Program-made: the position numbers and the translations under genes
In this document: piece after piece, positions 1-6,423 of the stretch
How the letters are laid out: each line of letters begins with the position of its first letter
Numbering within the stretch: the first letter of the stretch is position 1
The notes under the pieces: generated by a model
What the model saw: only the letters and a program-made list of their open reading frames with translations
Database searches by the model: none
What the model was told of the DNA's origin: nothing
NCBI GenBank assembly: GCA_905479595.1
Contig: CAJQND010000222.1
Span: 1-7,833, forward strand
From: an uncultured Hyphomicrobiales bacterium
GTDB taxonomy: Bacteria > Pseudomonadota > Alphaproteobacteria > Rhizobiales > CAJQND01
Direction: 5' to 3'
Length of the DNA: 7,833 nt

Positions 1-156
1 TTGCTCAAACGGGCCTGCCATTTCGGCGTCATGTGCGCCGAACTTGCCCCGCGAATTGGCGAACTGGAAAAACAAATACCTGAAGCGGTTCAAAAAGATA
101 TGATTGCGCGGGCAAAACGCAAAGAATTTGATTTCAAGGCCACGGATCTGGACTAA
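1..156 (+). CDS. 3' end of an unrecognised protein (cut by the window edge)
   Basis: Frame 1 is open from the first base to a TAA at 154-156, giving 51 residues that end in KATDLD. The start lies outside the window. The tail is hydrophilic and charged, with a Glu/Lys-rich stretch (residues about 20-45) that looks helical. A Cys-His pair (residues 6-7) and a further Cys (12) occur near its beginning. I do not recognise the family. Codon use resembles the genes that follow, and the next gene starts only 15 nt later in the same frame, so the two are probably co-transcribed. Real coding is likely because of that close spacing and the natural-looking C-terminus, but the function is unknown. Confidence 0.55.
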   Translation: MLKRACHFGVMCAELAPRIGELEKQIPEAVQKDMIARAKRKEFDFKATDLD

Positions 157-171
157 TTACTGGACCAACTT

Positions 172-651
172 ATGCAAGAGTTTGAAAAACGCCCCGGCGA
201 AATCGCGCTGGATGATGATCCCGCGGTTTTTGCGGATGATGGCCGGGTCGTGTTTATCGGCAAAATTCACAGTCCATGGAAAAGCCGGGCTGAATGCCCA
301 AAGAACCTGCGCCAGGCGCGCGAGCGGGGCGAACAGGCCAGTGTGGAAGTGAATTTACCCTGGCGTGCTGGTCTTGCGGGACTTGAAAACACTGACCGAG
401 TGATACTTCTTTACTGGATGCATGAGGCGCGCCGCGATTTGATCGTGCAAACGCCGCGCCACCGTCCTGAACCCAGTGGTGTTTTTTCACTGCGCACCCC
501 CGTTCGACCAAACCCGATCGCCCTTGCCTGCGTGCGCCTTCTGGGACTGGATATTGAAAGCGGTTTTCTCACGATTGATGCTATTGATTGCCTGGACGGA
601 ACACCTTTGGTGGACATCAAACCATGGATTGAATCAGTGGATGGGGTTTAG
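172..651 (+). CDS. trmO: TrmO/TsaA-like tRNA (t6A37) N6-methyltransferase, short form
   Basis: This 159-residue protein belongs to the TrmO (YaeB, UPF0066/TsaA) family. The characterised E. coli member uses S-adenosylmethionine to methylate the N6 of t6A at position 37 of threonine tRNA. The core begins near residue 25 with GRVVFIGKIHSPW. The family signature follows at residues 103-118 (GVFSLRTPVRPNPIAL), and the closing motif DGTPLVDIKPW is at 142-152. E. coli TrmO is about 235 residues with an extra C-terminal domain, which is absent here, so this is the one-domain form common in many bacteria and archaea. The ATG at 172 is the first usable start after the preceding stop; the Shine-Dalgarno sequence is weak. 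Family assignment is firm. The exact tRNA target is inferred, since single-domain members are less studied. Confidence 0.88.
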   Translation: MQEFEKRPGEIALDDDPAVFADDGRVVFIGKIHSPWKSRAECPKNLRQARERGEQASVEVNLPWRAGLAGLENTDRVILLYWMHEARRDLIVQTPRHRPEPSGVFSLRTPVRPNPIALACVRLLGLDIESGFLTIDAIDCLDGTPLVDIKPWIESVDGV

Positions 652-761
652 CGCAATTAGTATTTCTATTTTTGCCTCTTGCGCATTGATCATATTTCAG
701 ATTTCCTGCTCATATTGAACAACGATACAAAATAAAACAGGCGGCTACATGCGGTCTGTGC

Positions 762-766
762 GGAGG
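762..766 (+). promoter_or_regulatory. Ribosome binding site of the hydroxylase FAD-subunit gene
   Basis: A GGAGG motif lies 11 nt before the ATG at 778. The spacing is slightly long, but the core is strong and no other start fits. It closes an AT-rich 126-nt gap (652-777) that presumably contains the operon promoter. I could not pick out convincing -35 and -10 boxes in that gap. Confidence 0.6.
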
Positions 767-777
767 TATTTTCTAAA

Positions 778-1638
778 ATGCGTTATGAGGCCCCTGAATC
801 GGTTACGGCTGCCGTTGCGCTGCTTGCTGGCGAAGCTGGTACCGCGCGTGTGCTGGCTGGCGGCACCGATCTTTTGGTGCAATTACGGGCGGGATTTGTT
901 GAACCTGACCTGATTGTTGATCTGAAACGAATTGAAGCACTACATGAGATCGTCGAAGAAGATGGCGGTTATCGCATTGGCGCGGTTGTTTCCGGTGCTG
1001 AGTTGGAAGAGCACGCAGGCGTTAGCGCCATGTGGCCCGGTGTTGTTGAGGCGGTCAATCTGATCGGCTCCACCCAGGTGCAAGGCCGCGCTACAATGGT
1101 TGGTAATTTGTGCAATGCCTCACCGGCGGCAGATGCGGTACCGGCTATGGTTGCAGCGAGCGCCACCGTGCGCATTTCTGGCCCAAATGGACGCCGCCGC
1201 GATGCAGATGTGGGTGATATTGCAACAGGCCCGGGTAAAACATCACTGGAAAACGGCGAAATCGTCGAGTCAGTATTCTTGCCAGCCAAACCGAAGCATT
1301 CAGGTGATGCGTATTTGCGCTTTATACCACGTACGGAAATGGACATCGCTGTTGTTGGCGCAGGCGTAAGCCTGACCTTGGATGATGATGGAATTTGCAC
1401 CGACGCGCGGGTAACTCTTGGCGCAGTTGCGGTGAAAGTTCTGTTGGTGGAAGAGGCGGCTGCCGCGTTGATAGGCACCAAGGTGGATGCTGCGGCTCTT
1501 GAAAAACTTGCGGCTGCTGCGTCTGCAGCTGCAAAACCGATTGATGATAAACGCGGCACCAAAGAGTTCCGTAAAAAGATTTCCGGGGTTATGGCGCGTC
1601 GCGCGGCCCAAATTGCTCTGAAACGGGCGGGAGGTTGA
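778..1638 (+). CDS. Xanthine dehydrogenase-family hydroxylase, FAD-binding medium subunit (CoxM-like)
   Basis: The 286-residue product is the medium subunit of a molybdenum hydroxylase. It binds FAD, collects electrons from the [2Fe-2S] subunit and passes them to the final acceptor in the cytoplasm. The first FAD motif, AGGTDLL, is at residues 27-33. The second, MVGNLCNASPAAD, is at 107-119 and corresponds to the TIGGN loop of the family. The strand RTEMDIAVVGAG at 185-196 precedes the C-terminal CO dehydrogenase flavoprotein domain (about 180-283). The length matches CoxM-type subunits. No Cys-rich insert is present, so it lacks the additional [4Fe-4S] cluster of 4-hydroxybenzoyl-CoA reductase HcrB. 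It is the first gene of an M-S-L operon and ends 1 nt before the next start. The C-terminal third is Ala-rich. Family is certain; substrate is unknown. Confidence 0.93.
   Translation: MRYEAPESVTAAVALLAGEAGTARVLAGGTDLLVQLRAGFVEPDLIVDLKRIEALHEIVEEDGGYRIGAVVSGAELEEHAGVSAMWPGVVEAVNLIGSTQVQGRATMVGNLCNASPAADAVPAMVAASATVRISGPNGRRRDADVGDIATGPGKTSLENGEIVESVFLPAKPKHSGDAYLRFIPRTEMDIAVVGAGVSLTLDDDGICTDARVTLGAVAVKVLLVEEAAAALIGTKVDAAALEKLAAAASAAAKPIDDKRGTKEFRKKISGVMARRAAQIALKRAGG
1629..1634 (+). promoter_or_regulatory. Ribosome binding site of the [2Fe-2S] subunit gene, inside the upstream gene
   Basis: GGGAGG sits within the last codons of the FAD-subunit gene, 5 nt before the ATG at 1640. It fixes that start and makes translational coupling between the two subunits likely. 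Confidence 0.7.
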
Positions 1639-1639
1639 T

Positions 1640-2116
1640 ATGCACCAGGTTCATGTTTCAACAAAAATCAATGGCGATGAAATCGAGTATCTCTGCGAGA
1701 CCGATGAAACTCTACTCGATGTATTGCGCGATAAATTAGGTCTGACCGGCGCCAAAGAAGGCTGTGGGTCAGGCGATTGCGGTGCGTGTAGCGTTATGCT
1801 TGATGGTCGGCTTGTTTGTTCCTGTCTGGTACTCGGTGCCGAAGCGCAGGACCGCGAAGTGGAAACCATTGAAGGCATGGCGGATGGTGAAAACCTACAT
1901 CCCTTGCAATCGAAGTTTCTTGAGCATGCCGCCCTGCAATGTGGCATCTGCACACCGGGAGTTCTCATCGCCACCAAAGCGCTTTTGGAGAAAAACCCTG
2001 ACCCTACAGAAACCGAAGTTCGTTATTGGCTGGCTGGGAACCTGTGCAGATGTACTGGTTATGACAAGATTATTCGCGCGGTCATGGATACTGCAGCTGA
2101 CATGAGGGGGGCGTGA
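1640..2116 (+). CDS. Xanthine dehydrogenase-family hydroxylase, [2Fe-2S] small subunit (CoxS-like)
   Basis: This 158-residue protein is the iron-sulfur subunit that relays electrons from the Mo-cofactor to FAD. The N-terminal plant-ferredoxin-like domain (about 1-80) carries the first cluster. Its ligands are Cys42, Cys47 and Cys50 in GCGSGDCGAC, plus Cys62 in VCSCL. The C-terminal four-helix domain carries the second cluster through Cys101 and Cys104 (CGIC) and Cys136 and Cys138 (CRC, in NLCRCTGY). All eight ligands are present and the length is typical of CoxS-type subunits. There is an extra Cys60 two residues before Cys62, and by family alignment Cys62 is the likely ligand. The stop codon runs into the start region of the large-subunit gene, so the genes are tightly coupled. 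Confidence 0.96.
   Translation: MHQVHVSTKINGDEIEYLCETDETLLDVLRDKLGLTGAKEGCGSGDCGACSVMLDGRLVCSCLVLGAEAQDREVETIEGMADGENLHPLQSKFLEHAALQCGICTPGVLIATKALLEKNPDPTETEVRYWLAGNLCRCTGYDKIIRAVMDTAADMRGA
2104..2111 (+). promoter_or_regulatory. Ribosome binding site that favours the ATG at 2119 for the large subunit
   Basis: A G-rich motif (GAGGGGGG) ends 7 nt before the ATG at 2119, a normal distance. It is only 1 nt from the GTG at 2113, which overlaps the upstream stop. The spacing therefore supports the ATG over the GTG. Confidence 0.55.
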
Positions 2117-2118
2117 TC

Positions 2119-4368
2119 ATGCTTGATAAACCCAACAAACCAGAAAAACAGAAATTCAACGTCGTCGGTACCAGCCCCCTGCGTCCGGATGGTGTAGACA
2201 AAGTTACCGGTCGGGCGCGATTTGGCGCTGATATGGTGGCACCAGGCATGTTGGTTGGAAAAATCCTTCGCAGCCCGCATGCCCATGCCCGCATCCGCTC
2301 AATTGATGTGTCTAAGGCTGAAGCTCTTTCTGGTGTGAAAGCGGTTGTTACCAAAGATGACTTTAACGCAGATGCGGAAGACCAGGACGTTCTTTACAAC
2401 ATAATGGCGCGCGAAAAGGCGCTTTATGACGGCCACGCTGTGGCGGCAGTTGCAGCAATTAGCCAATCCGTGGCGCGCCGGGCGCTGGCACTGATTGAAG
2501 TGGATTATGAAGTTTTGCCGCACGTTACTGATGTGGATGAGGCGATGAAACCTGATGCGCCGGTTCTGCATGATCACATTTTCACCGAAGGTGTGGAACC
2601 GAAGCCGACCAAGCCCTCCAATATCGCTCAACGTTATGAGTTCGGTCATGGTGATGTGGAAGAAGGATTCTCGGAAGCTGACGTGATTGTAGAACGCAAT
2701 TTCAAGACAGCAGCGACTCACCAAGGATATATTGAGCCTCATGCCTGTCTGGCAAACATCGCAAATGACGGATCTGGCGAGCTTTGGTGCTGCACCCAGG
2801 GCCATTACATGGTGCGAAATACATGCGCATCCCTGCTTGGCATTGATGTATCGCGGCTGCGGGTCACCGCATCTGAAATTGGCGGCGGATTCGGCGGCAA
2901 AACCACGGTGTTCATTGAGCCGGTAGCAGCTGCGTTGTCTCGTAAAGCAGGGCGACCGGTGAAAGTCGTGATGAGCCGCAATGAAGTGTTTCGCGCGTCA
3001 GGTCCGACATCAAGCACGTCTAGCCGCATCAAAATTGGCGCGAAGAAAGACGGCACAATTACAGCAGCTGAATCTGAATTAAACTATCAAGGTGGTGCTT
3101 TTGCCGGTGCGCCTGCTGACCTTGGTGCCATGTGTTCTTTTGCCTGCTATGTGCTCAAAAACGTTCGCACAATTGGCTATGATGTGGTGACCAACCGCCC
3201 GAAGCAGGCCGCATATCGCGCTCCTGGTGCGCCAATGGCTGCATTCTCCGTTGAAAGCGTTGTTGAGGAATTGGCAGGAAAAATCGGAATGGATCCGATT
3301 GAATTCCGCATTAAAAATGCTGCACGTGAAGGTGAGAAATCTTCTTACGGTCCAAAATTCAGGCAAGTTGGTCTGGTGGAAACTCTGGAAGAGGCGAAGG
3401 CGCATCCGCACTATAGCGCGCCGCTTGGCCCAAATCAGGGACGCGGGGTTTCATGCGGATTCTGGTTTAATTTCGGTGGTCAGACCAGCACATCGCTCAG
3501 CATTAATATCGATGGAACAGTCGCGCTGGCTGTCGGCACCCCGGATATCGGCGGTTCACGGGCTTCAATGTGCCTGATGGCGGCGGAAGAGCTTGGCATT
3601 GGTTATGAGCAAGTTCGCGCGATCATCGCCGATACCAGTTCGCTTGGTTATAACGACGTGACCGATGGAAGCCGCGTAACGTTCGCGTCCGGCAAGGCAA
3701 CTATCATGGCGGCACGTGATTCTATCGGCAAGCTTTGCGAACGGGCGGCAAAAATGTGGGATATTTCGCCCGATGCCGTGGTTTGGGAAGAAGGCCATGC
3801 AAAACCGGCGGGTGCAAATGCTGGCGAATTTGAACCGCTTTCTCTGGCTGAAATTGCTGCGAGTGCAGAAAGCACGGGCGGTCCCATTGCTGGTCATCAT
3901 GAGGTTAATGCCAGTGGCGCGGGGACCAGCTTTGCCACTCATATTGTCGATTCTGAGGTGGATCCGGAAACCGGCCGTGTTCAGGTTACCCGGTATACGG
4001 TTATCCAGGATGCAGGCAAAGCAGTTCACCCTGCATATGTCGAAGGACAGTTCCAGGGTGGGGCAGCCCAGGGTATCGGGTGGGCGATCAACGAAGAATA
4101 CATCTATGGTGAGGACGGACGCCTGCAAAATGCAGGCTTCCTGGATTACCGCATTCCTGTTGCTTCCGATTTACCGATGATTGATACAAAGATTGTGGAA
4201 GTGCCCAATCTGGGCCACCCATATGGTGTGCGCGGTGTTGGGGAAACTTCAATTGTTCCGCCATTGGCCGCTATTGCAAACTCGGTTTCAGCTGCGGCCG
4301 GTGTCCGGTTGACTGAGTTGCCAATGTCACCACCGCGTGTGCTAAAGGCAATCGACGAAAACAAGTAA
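2119..4368 (+). CDS. Xanthine dehydrogenase-family hydroxylase, molybdopterin-binding large subunit
   Basis: This is the catalytic subunit, 749 residues from ATG 2119 (751 from GTG 2113). It should bind the Mo-pterin cofactor and hydroxylate an unknown substrate with water-derived oxygen. The N-terminal ald_xan_dh a/b hammerhead domain covers about residues 15-140. The Mo-binding domains show TQGHY near 226, GGGFGGK at 255-261, the substrate-side loop AYRAPGAP at 365-372, DIGGSRAS near 476 and QGGAAQGIG near 646. GVGET at about 706-710 contains the catalytic Glu709. The loop is not AYRCSFR (form I CO dehydrogenase) or AYRGAGR (form II), so a CO dehydrogenase call is not supported. The segment usually written GQG is GGS here, a change I believe occurs in some subgroups. 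No exporting signal is visible, so the enzyme is probably cytoplasmic. Gene order M-S-L matches coxMSL operons. Substrate cannot be assigned. Confidence 0.93.
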   Translation: MLDKPNKPEKQKFNVVGTSPLRPDGVDKVTGRARFGADMVAPGMLVGKILRSPHAHARIRSIDVSKAEALSGVKAVVTKDDFNADAEDQDVLYNIMAREKALYDGHAVAAVAAISQSVARRALALIEVDYEVLPHVTDVDEAMKPDAPVLHDHIFTEGVEPKPTKPSNIAQRYEFGHGDVEEGFSEADVIVERNFKTAATHQGYIEPHACLANIANDGSGELWCCTQGHYMVRNTCASLLGIDVSRLRVTASEIGGGFGGKTTVFIEPVAAALSRKAGRPVKVVMSRNEVFRASGPTSSTSSRIKIGAKKDGTITAAESELNYQGGAFAGAPADLGAMCSFACYVLKNVRTIGYDVVTNRPKQAAYRAPGAPMAAFSVESVVEELAGKIGMDPIEFRIKNAAREGEKSSYGPKFRQVGLVETLEEAKAHPHYSAPLGPNQGRGVSCGFWFNFGGQTSTSLSINIDGTVALAVGTPDIGGSRASMCLMAAEELGIGYEQVRAIIADTSSLGYNDVTDGSRVTFASGKATIMAARDSIGKLCERAAKMWDISPDAVVWEEGHAKPAGANAGEFEPLSLAEIAASAESTGGPIAGHHEVNASGAGTSFATHIVDSEVDPETGRVQVTRYTVIQDAGKAVHPAYVEGQFQGGAAQGIGWAINEEYIYGEDGRLQNAGFLDYRIPVASDLPMIDTKIVEVPNLGHPYGVRGVGETSIVPPLAAIANSVSAAAGVRLTELPMSPPRVLKAIDENK

Positions 4369-4372
4369 GAGG
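4367..4372 (+). promoter_or_regulatory. Ribosome binding site selecting ATG 4379 of the sulfur-carrier gene
   Basis: AAGAGG overlaps the stop of the large-subunit gene and ends 6 nt before ATG 4379. The alternative TTG at 4376 would be only 3 nt away, so ATG is preferred. Confidence 0.6.
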
Positions 4373-4378
4373 CATTTG

Positions 4379-4624
4379 ATGGTCAAAGTCATGCTGTGGG
4401 GGTCACTCAAGCCCGCTGCTGAGGGCAAGGCCGAAATCCATGTTGAAGCCTCAAATGTGAAGCAGATGCTGGATGCGATTGGGAAAGCCCATCCAGGTCT
4501 GGCTCCGGTTCTTGAACGCGGTGTTTCTGTTGCCATTGATGGACAGATGCATCGTGTCGCTGGCTACGAGCCGCTTCGCGAAGACAGCGAAGTCTATATT
4601 TTTCCCCGCCTTGAAGGAGGCTAG
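4379..4624 (+). CDS. MoaD/ThiS-family ubiquitin-like sulfur carrier in the hydroxylase operon
   Basis: The 81-residue product has the size and pattern of a MoaD/ThiS beta-grasp sulfur carrier. It begins with a hydrophobic strand (MVKVMLWGSL), has a central helix (about residues 26-38) and the strand VSVAIDGQ (49-56). It then shows the family pattern of PL-x-(E/D)-(D/G)-S/D-E-V (65-72) and ends exactly in Gly80-Gly81. In the family this free C-terminal Gly-Gly is adenylated by a MoeB/ThiF-type enzyme and loaded as thiocarboxylate. MoaD then gives sulfur to precursor Z to form molybdopterin. The gene lies 10 nt after the large-subunit stop with its own ribosome binding site, so it is almost certainly the fourth operon gene. 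No MoaE, MoeB or XdhC partner lies in the window. I infer a role in cofactor supply or maturation; ThiS-like or tungsten-type carrier roles cannot be excluded. Confidence 0.85.
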   Translation: MVKVMLWGSLKPAAEGKAEIHVEASNVKQMLDAIGKAHPGLAPVLERGVSVAIDGQMHRVAGYEPLREDSEVYIFPRLEGG

Positions 4625-4691
4625 AACTCGCGGCGTCATCGCAGGCACGTGAGCCTTATTGATTTCATCTAAACCTGGGAAAAGCGCAGTA

Positions 4692-4730
4692 TCAACCTTG
4701 TAAGCGTAGTAGAAACCGCAATGAGGTTGA
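4692..4730 (+). promoter_or_regulatory. Predicted hairpin covering the ribosome binding site of the P460 gene
   Basis: TCAACCT at 4692-4698 is perfectly complementary to AGGTTGA at 4724-4730, just before the ATG at 4732. The stem can be extended by two G-U pairs, a U-A pair (4701/4721) and, after a small internal loop, by GCG 4704-4706 with CGC 4717-4719. The presumed Shine-Dalgarno GAGG (4723-4726) is mostly inside the stem. A five-codon frame (ATG 4721 to TGA 4733-4735, product MRLK) overlaps the start as ATGA. Fold energy was not computed, and a 7-bp match in 100 nt can arise by chance. Confidence 0.35.
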
Positions 4731-4731
4731 A

Positions 4732-5373
4732 ATGACTTGGTCTTACCTACCTGCTATCAGACGAATTCTCGCAAGTCTGGCCATACCATCTCTTATGTTT
4801 TCTCCAGTTGCTTTTGCGGGTCAAACGGCTCAACGCGCCGAAACGCAGGAACACTTTGTGGCTCCCAATCCAGCGGAACTTGCTGGTGATACGGCGGAGG
4901 AGGTGTATGCGGGGCTTATGAAGACCATGGCAGATGCTTACCGCCTGTCTGATAAAGTTCATGCAAAGACCTATCAGGCATGGGAACGATATAATTCCAG
5001 CCCCTACCGCAGTGCGACCCATGGGCAACGTTTTGTGAACAATTACGCCAATAAAACAGCAAAAGCCTATAGCCGGTATGAGGCGGCGGGGCAGTTGCCA
5101 GTTGGATCTGCGCTGGCGAAAGATAGTTTCACAGTAACGAATTCAGGTGGAATAAATCCTGGTCCATTATTTTTGATGGAGAAAATGGCACCGGGTTTTA
5201 ATTCAGAAAGTGGCGATTGGCGCTACACCATGATCATGCCCGATGGTAGTTTTTATGGCGAAACCAATGGTGAAGGCAGTAAACAAGTGGAGTTTTGTAT
5301 CTCCTGCCACCGGGCTGCTGCGAAAAATGATCACCTGTTTTTTATTCCCAAAACGTACCGCCGGTCGTTTTGA
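4732..5373 (+). CDS. Cytochrome P460-family exported c-type haem protein
   Basis: The 213-residue product begins with a Sec-type signal peptide: basic residues Arg10-Arg11, a hydrophobic core (about 12-28) and probable cleavage after AFA at 29. The mature part would be periplasmic. Its single haem c site is CISCH at residues 189-193, following the family-typical stretches GPLFLMEKM (144-152), GDWRYTMIMPDG (161-172) and NGEGSKQVEFC (179-189). DHLFF and YR close the protein. Nitrosomonas P460 oxidises hydroxylamine through a lysine-cross-linked haem, whereas related cytochromes c'-beta bind NO. I cannot tell which type this is; Lys130 (in ALAKDSF) and Lys151 are candidates to align with the cross-linking lysine. 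The gene is 107 nt from the preceding operon and probably transcribed separately. GAGG 5 nt upstream supports the start. Confidence 0.85.
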   Translation: MTWSYLPAIRRILASLAIPSLMFSPVAFAGQTAQRAETQEHFVAPNPAELAGDTAEEVYAGLMKTMADAYRLSDKVHAKTYQAWERYNSSPYRSATHGQRFVNNYANKTAKAYSRYEAAGQLPVGSALAKDSFTVTNSGGINPGPLFLMEKMAPGFNSESGDWRYTMIMPDGSFYGETNGEGSKQVEFCISCHRAAAKNDHLFFIPKTYRRSF

Positions 5374-5418
5374 GAAATTTGCCTCGACTTCCTAATTAGC
5401 TCCCGCTATGGCTTGGAA

Positions 5419-6423
5419 ATGTCTAGTCCAATTCTTGTAGAAGCCGTTCGCGGCGGCATTGCGGAAAGCGTTCATCGCGGCGCATTCATTGTTAGTGATG
5501 TACACGGGAGCGCTGTAGCGTGCCTTGGTGATGTTGAGCATCCAGTTTTTCCACGCTCGGCCATTAAAGCGTTTCAGGCTCTGCCAATGATTGCCAGTGG
5601 AGCTGCGGAGGCGTTCGGTTTTTCTGACGAAGAAATTGCCTTGTGCTGTGCATCCCATGGCGGTGAAGGACGTCATGTCGAAGTGGCAGCATCTATGTTA
5701 GCAAAAATCGGCGATGATGAAGAGGCATATGAATGCGGTGTGCATTGGCCAATGTATCAGCGCCGGACGAATGAAATGATTGCCGCTGGTGAAAAACCGG
5801 GCCAAATTCATAATAATTGCTCGGGAAAGCACGCGGGCATGTTGGCGTTCTCCCGCCATCTTGGCGTTGCTTCTGCCGGTTACGTGACGCCGGAGCATGA
5901 AGTGCAGCGAGCCGTGGCGCGCACGATCGAGCAACTTTGTGATGTTGATCTTTCCAAAACTGCGCTCGGAATTGATGGGTGTTCTGTTCCTACCTGGGCA
6001 ATACCTTTGCGCAATGTGGCGCTCGGGTTTACCCGGTTTGCAACGGGTGATCAGTTAGATAATGAGCAAAGGGCCGCAGCCCGGAAGATCATTACATCTG
6101 TGCGTGCGCATCCATTTATGGTCGCAGGTACGGGCCGTTTTTGTACAGATATTATGAATGCGGTACCCCGTCTTTTTGTAAAAACCGGAGCAGAAGGTGT
6201 ATATTGCGGCTGCATTGAACATGCCGGGCTTGGCTTTGCTCTGAAATGTGATGATGGCGCAACCCGGGCTTCTGAGATCGCGGTTGCCAATGTGCTTTCG
6301 CGCCTGGACGTCTGGAACGAAGATGAACAGACGAAGTTGCAGGCATTCACGACAAAACAACTTTTCAACCGCCGCAAAATAGTGACAGGTAAGCTTCAGG
6401 CATCAGCGGCGCTAACGTCCTAA
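5419..6423 (+). CDS. Rhizobial-type (asparaginase II family) L-asparaginase
   Basis: The 334-residue product belongs to the asparaginase_II family (Rhizobium etli AnsA/ReAV type), unrelated in fold to E. coli AnsA/AnsB. It should hydrolyse L-asparagine to aspartate and ammonia in the cytoplasm; no signal peptide is present. Counting from TTG 5413 (two residues longer), Ser49 and Lys52 lie in PRSAIKAF and Ser81 in CASHGG. Cys136 and Lys139 lie in NNCSGKHAG, and Cys190 in GIDGCSVPTW. These sit one position off the residues I recall for ReAV: the Ser-Lys pairs and the Cys-Lys-Cys zinc site. Lys257 (VKTGAEG) may be the second catalytic lysine. ATG 5419 is chosen over TTG 5413; neither has a good ribosome binding site. 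The gene is 45 nt after the P460 stop and converges on the minus-strand meaB. Confidence 0.92.
   Translation: MSSPILVEAVRGGIAESVHRGAFIVSDVHGSAVACLGDVEHPVFPRSAIKAFQALPMIASGAAEAFGFSDEEIALCCASHGGEGRHVEVAASMLAKIGDDEEAYECGVHWPMYQRRTNEMIAAGEKPGQIHNNCSGKHAGMLAFSRHLGVASAGYVTPEHEVQRAVARTIEQLCDVDLSKTALGIDGCSVPTWAIPLRNVALGFTRFATGDQLDNEQRAAARKIITSVRAHPFMVAGTGRFCTDIMNAVPRLFVKTGAEGVYCGCIEHAGLGFALKCDDGATRASEIAVANVLSRLDVWNEDEQTKLQAFTTKQLFNRRKIVTGKLQASAALTS

Noticed and set aside
652..777. A sigma-70 promoter in the AT-rich gap before the hydroxylase operon
   Set aside because: TTGATC (686-691) and TTGAAC (715-720) resemble -35 boxes. No -10 box at proper spacing is convincing; CATATT at 711 is 19 nt after the first.
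778..1638. 4-hydroxybenzoyl-CoA reductase-type FAD subunit
   Set aside because: The Cys-rich insert that binds the extra [4Fe-4S] cluster is missing, and the 286-residue length matches the plain CoxM type.
969..1664. Long minus-strand open frame (231 codons) opposite the FAD-subunit gene
   Set aside because: It is antisense to a gene with clear FAD motifs. The translation is low-complexity (Ala, Ser, Thr, Pro, Arg), as expected from the complement of a GC-rich Ala-rich gene. No family pattern is present.
3565..4128. Minus-strand open frame (187 codons) opposite the large-subunit gene, with others at 2299-2805 and 3079-3411
   Set aside because: These fall wholly within the well-supported molybdopterin subunit. 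They show no domain pattern or ribosome binding site that would outweigh the sense gene.
778..4368. Annotation of the operon as aerobic CO dehydrogenase (coxMSL)
   Set aside because: Gene order fits, but the large-subunit loop is AYRAPGAP rather than AYRCSFR or AYRGAGR.
4643..4656. Rho-independent terminator after the sulfur-carrier gene
   Set aside because: AGGC and GCCT can pair around a 6-nt loop, but the stem has only 4 bp and is followed by TATTG rather than a run of T.
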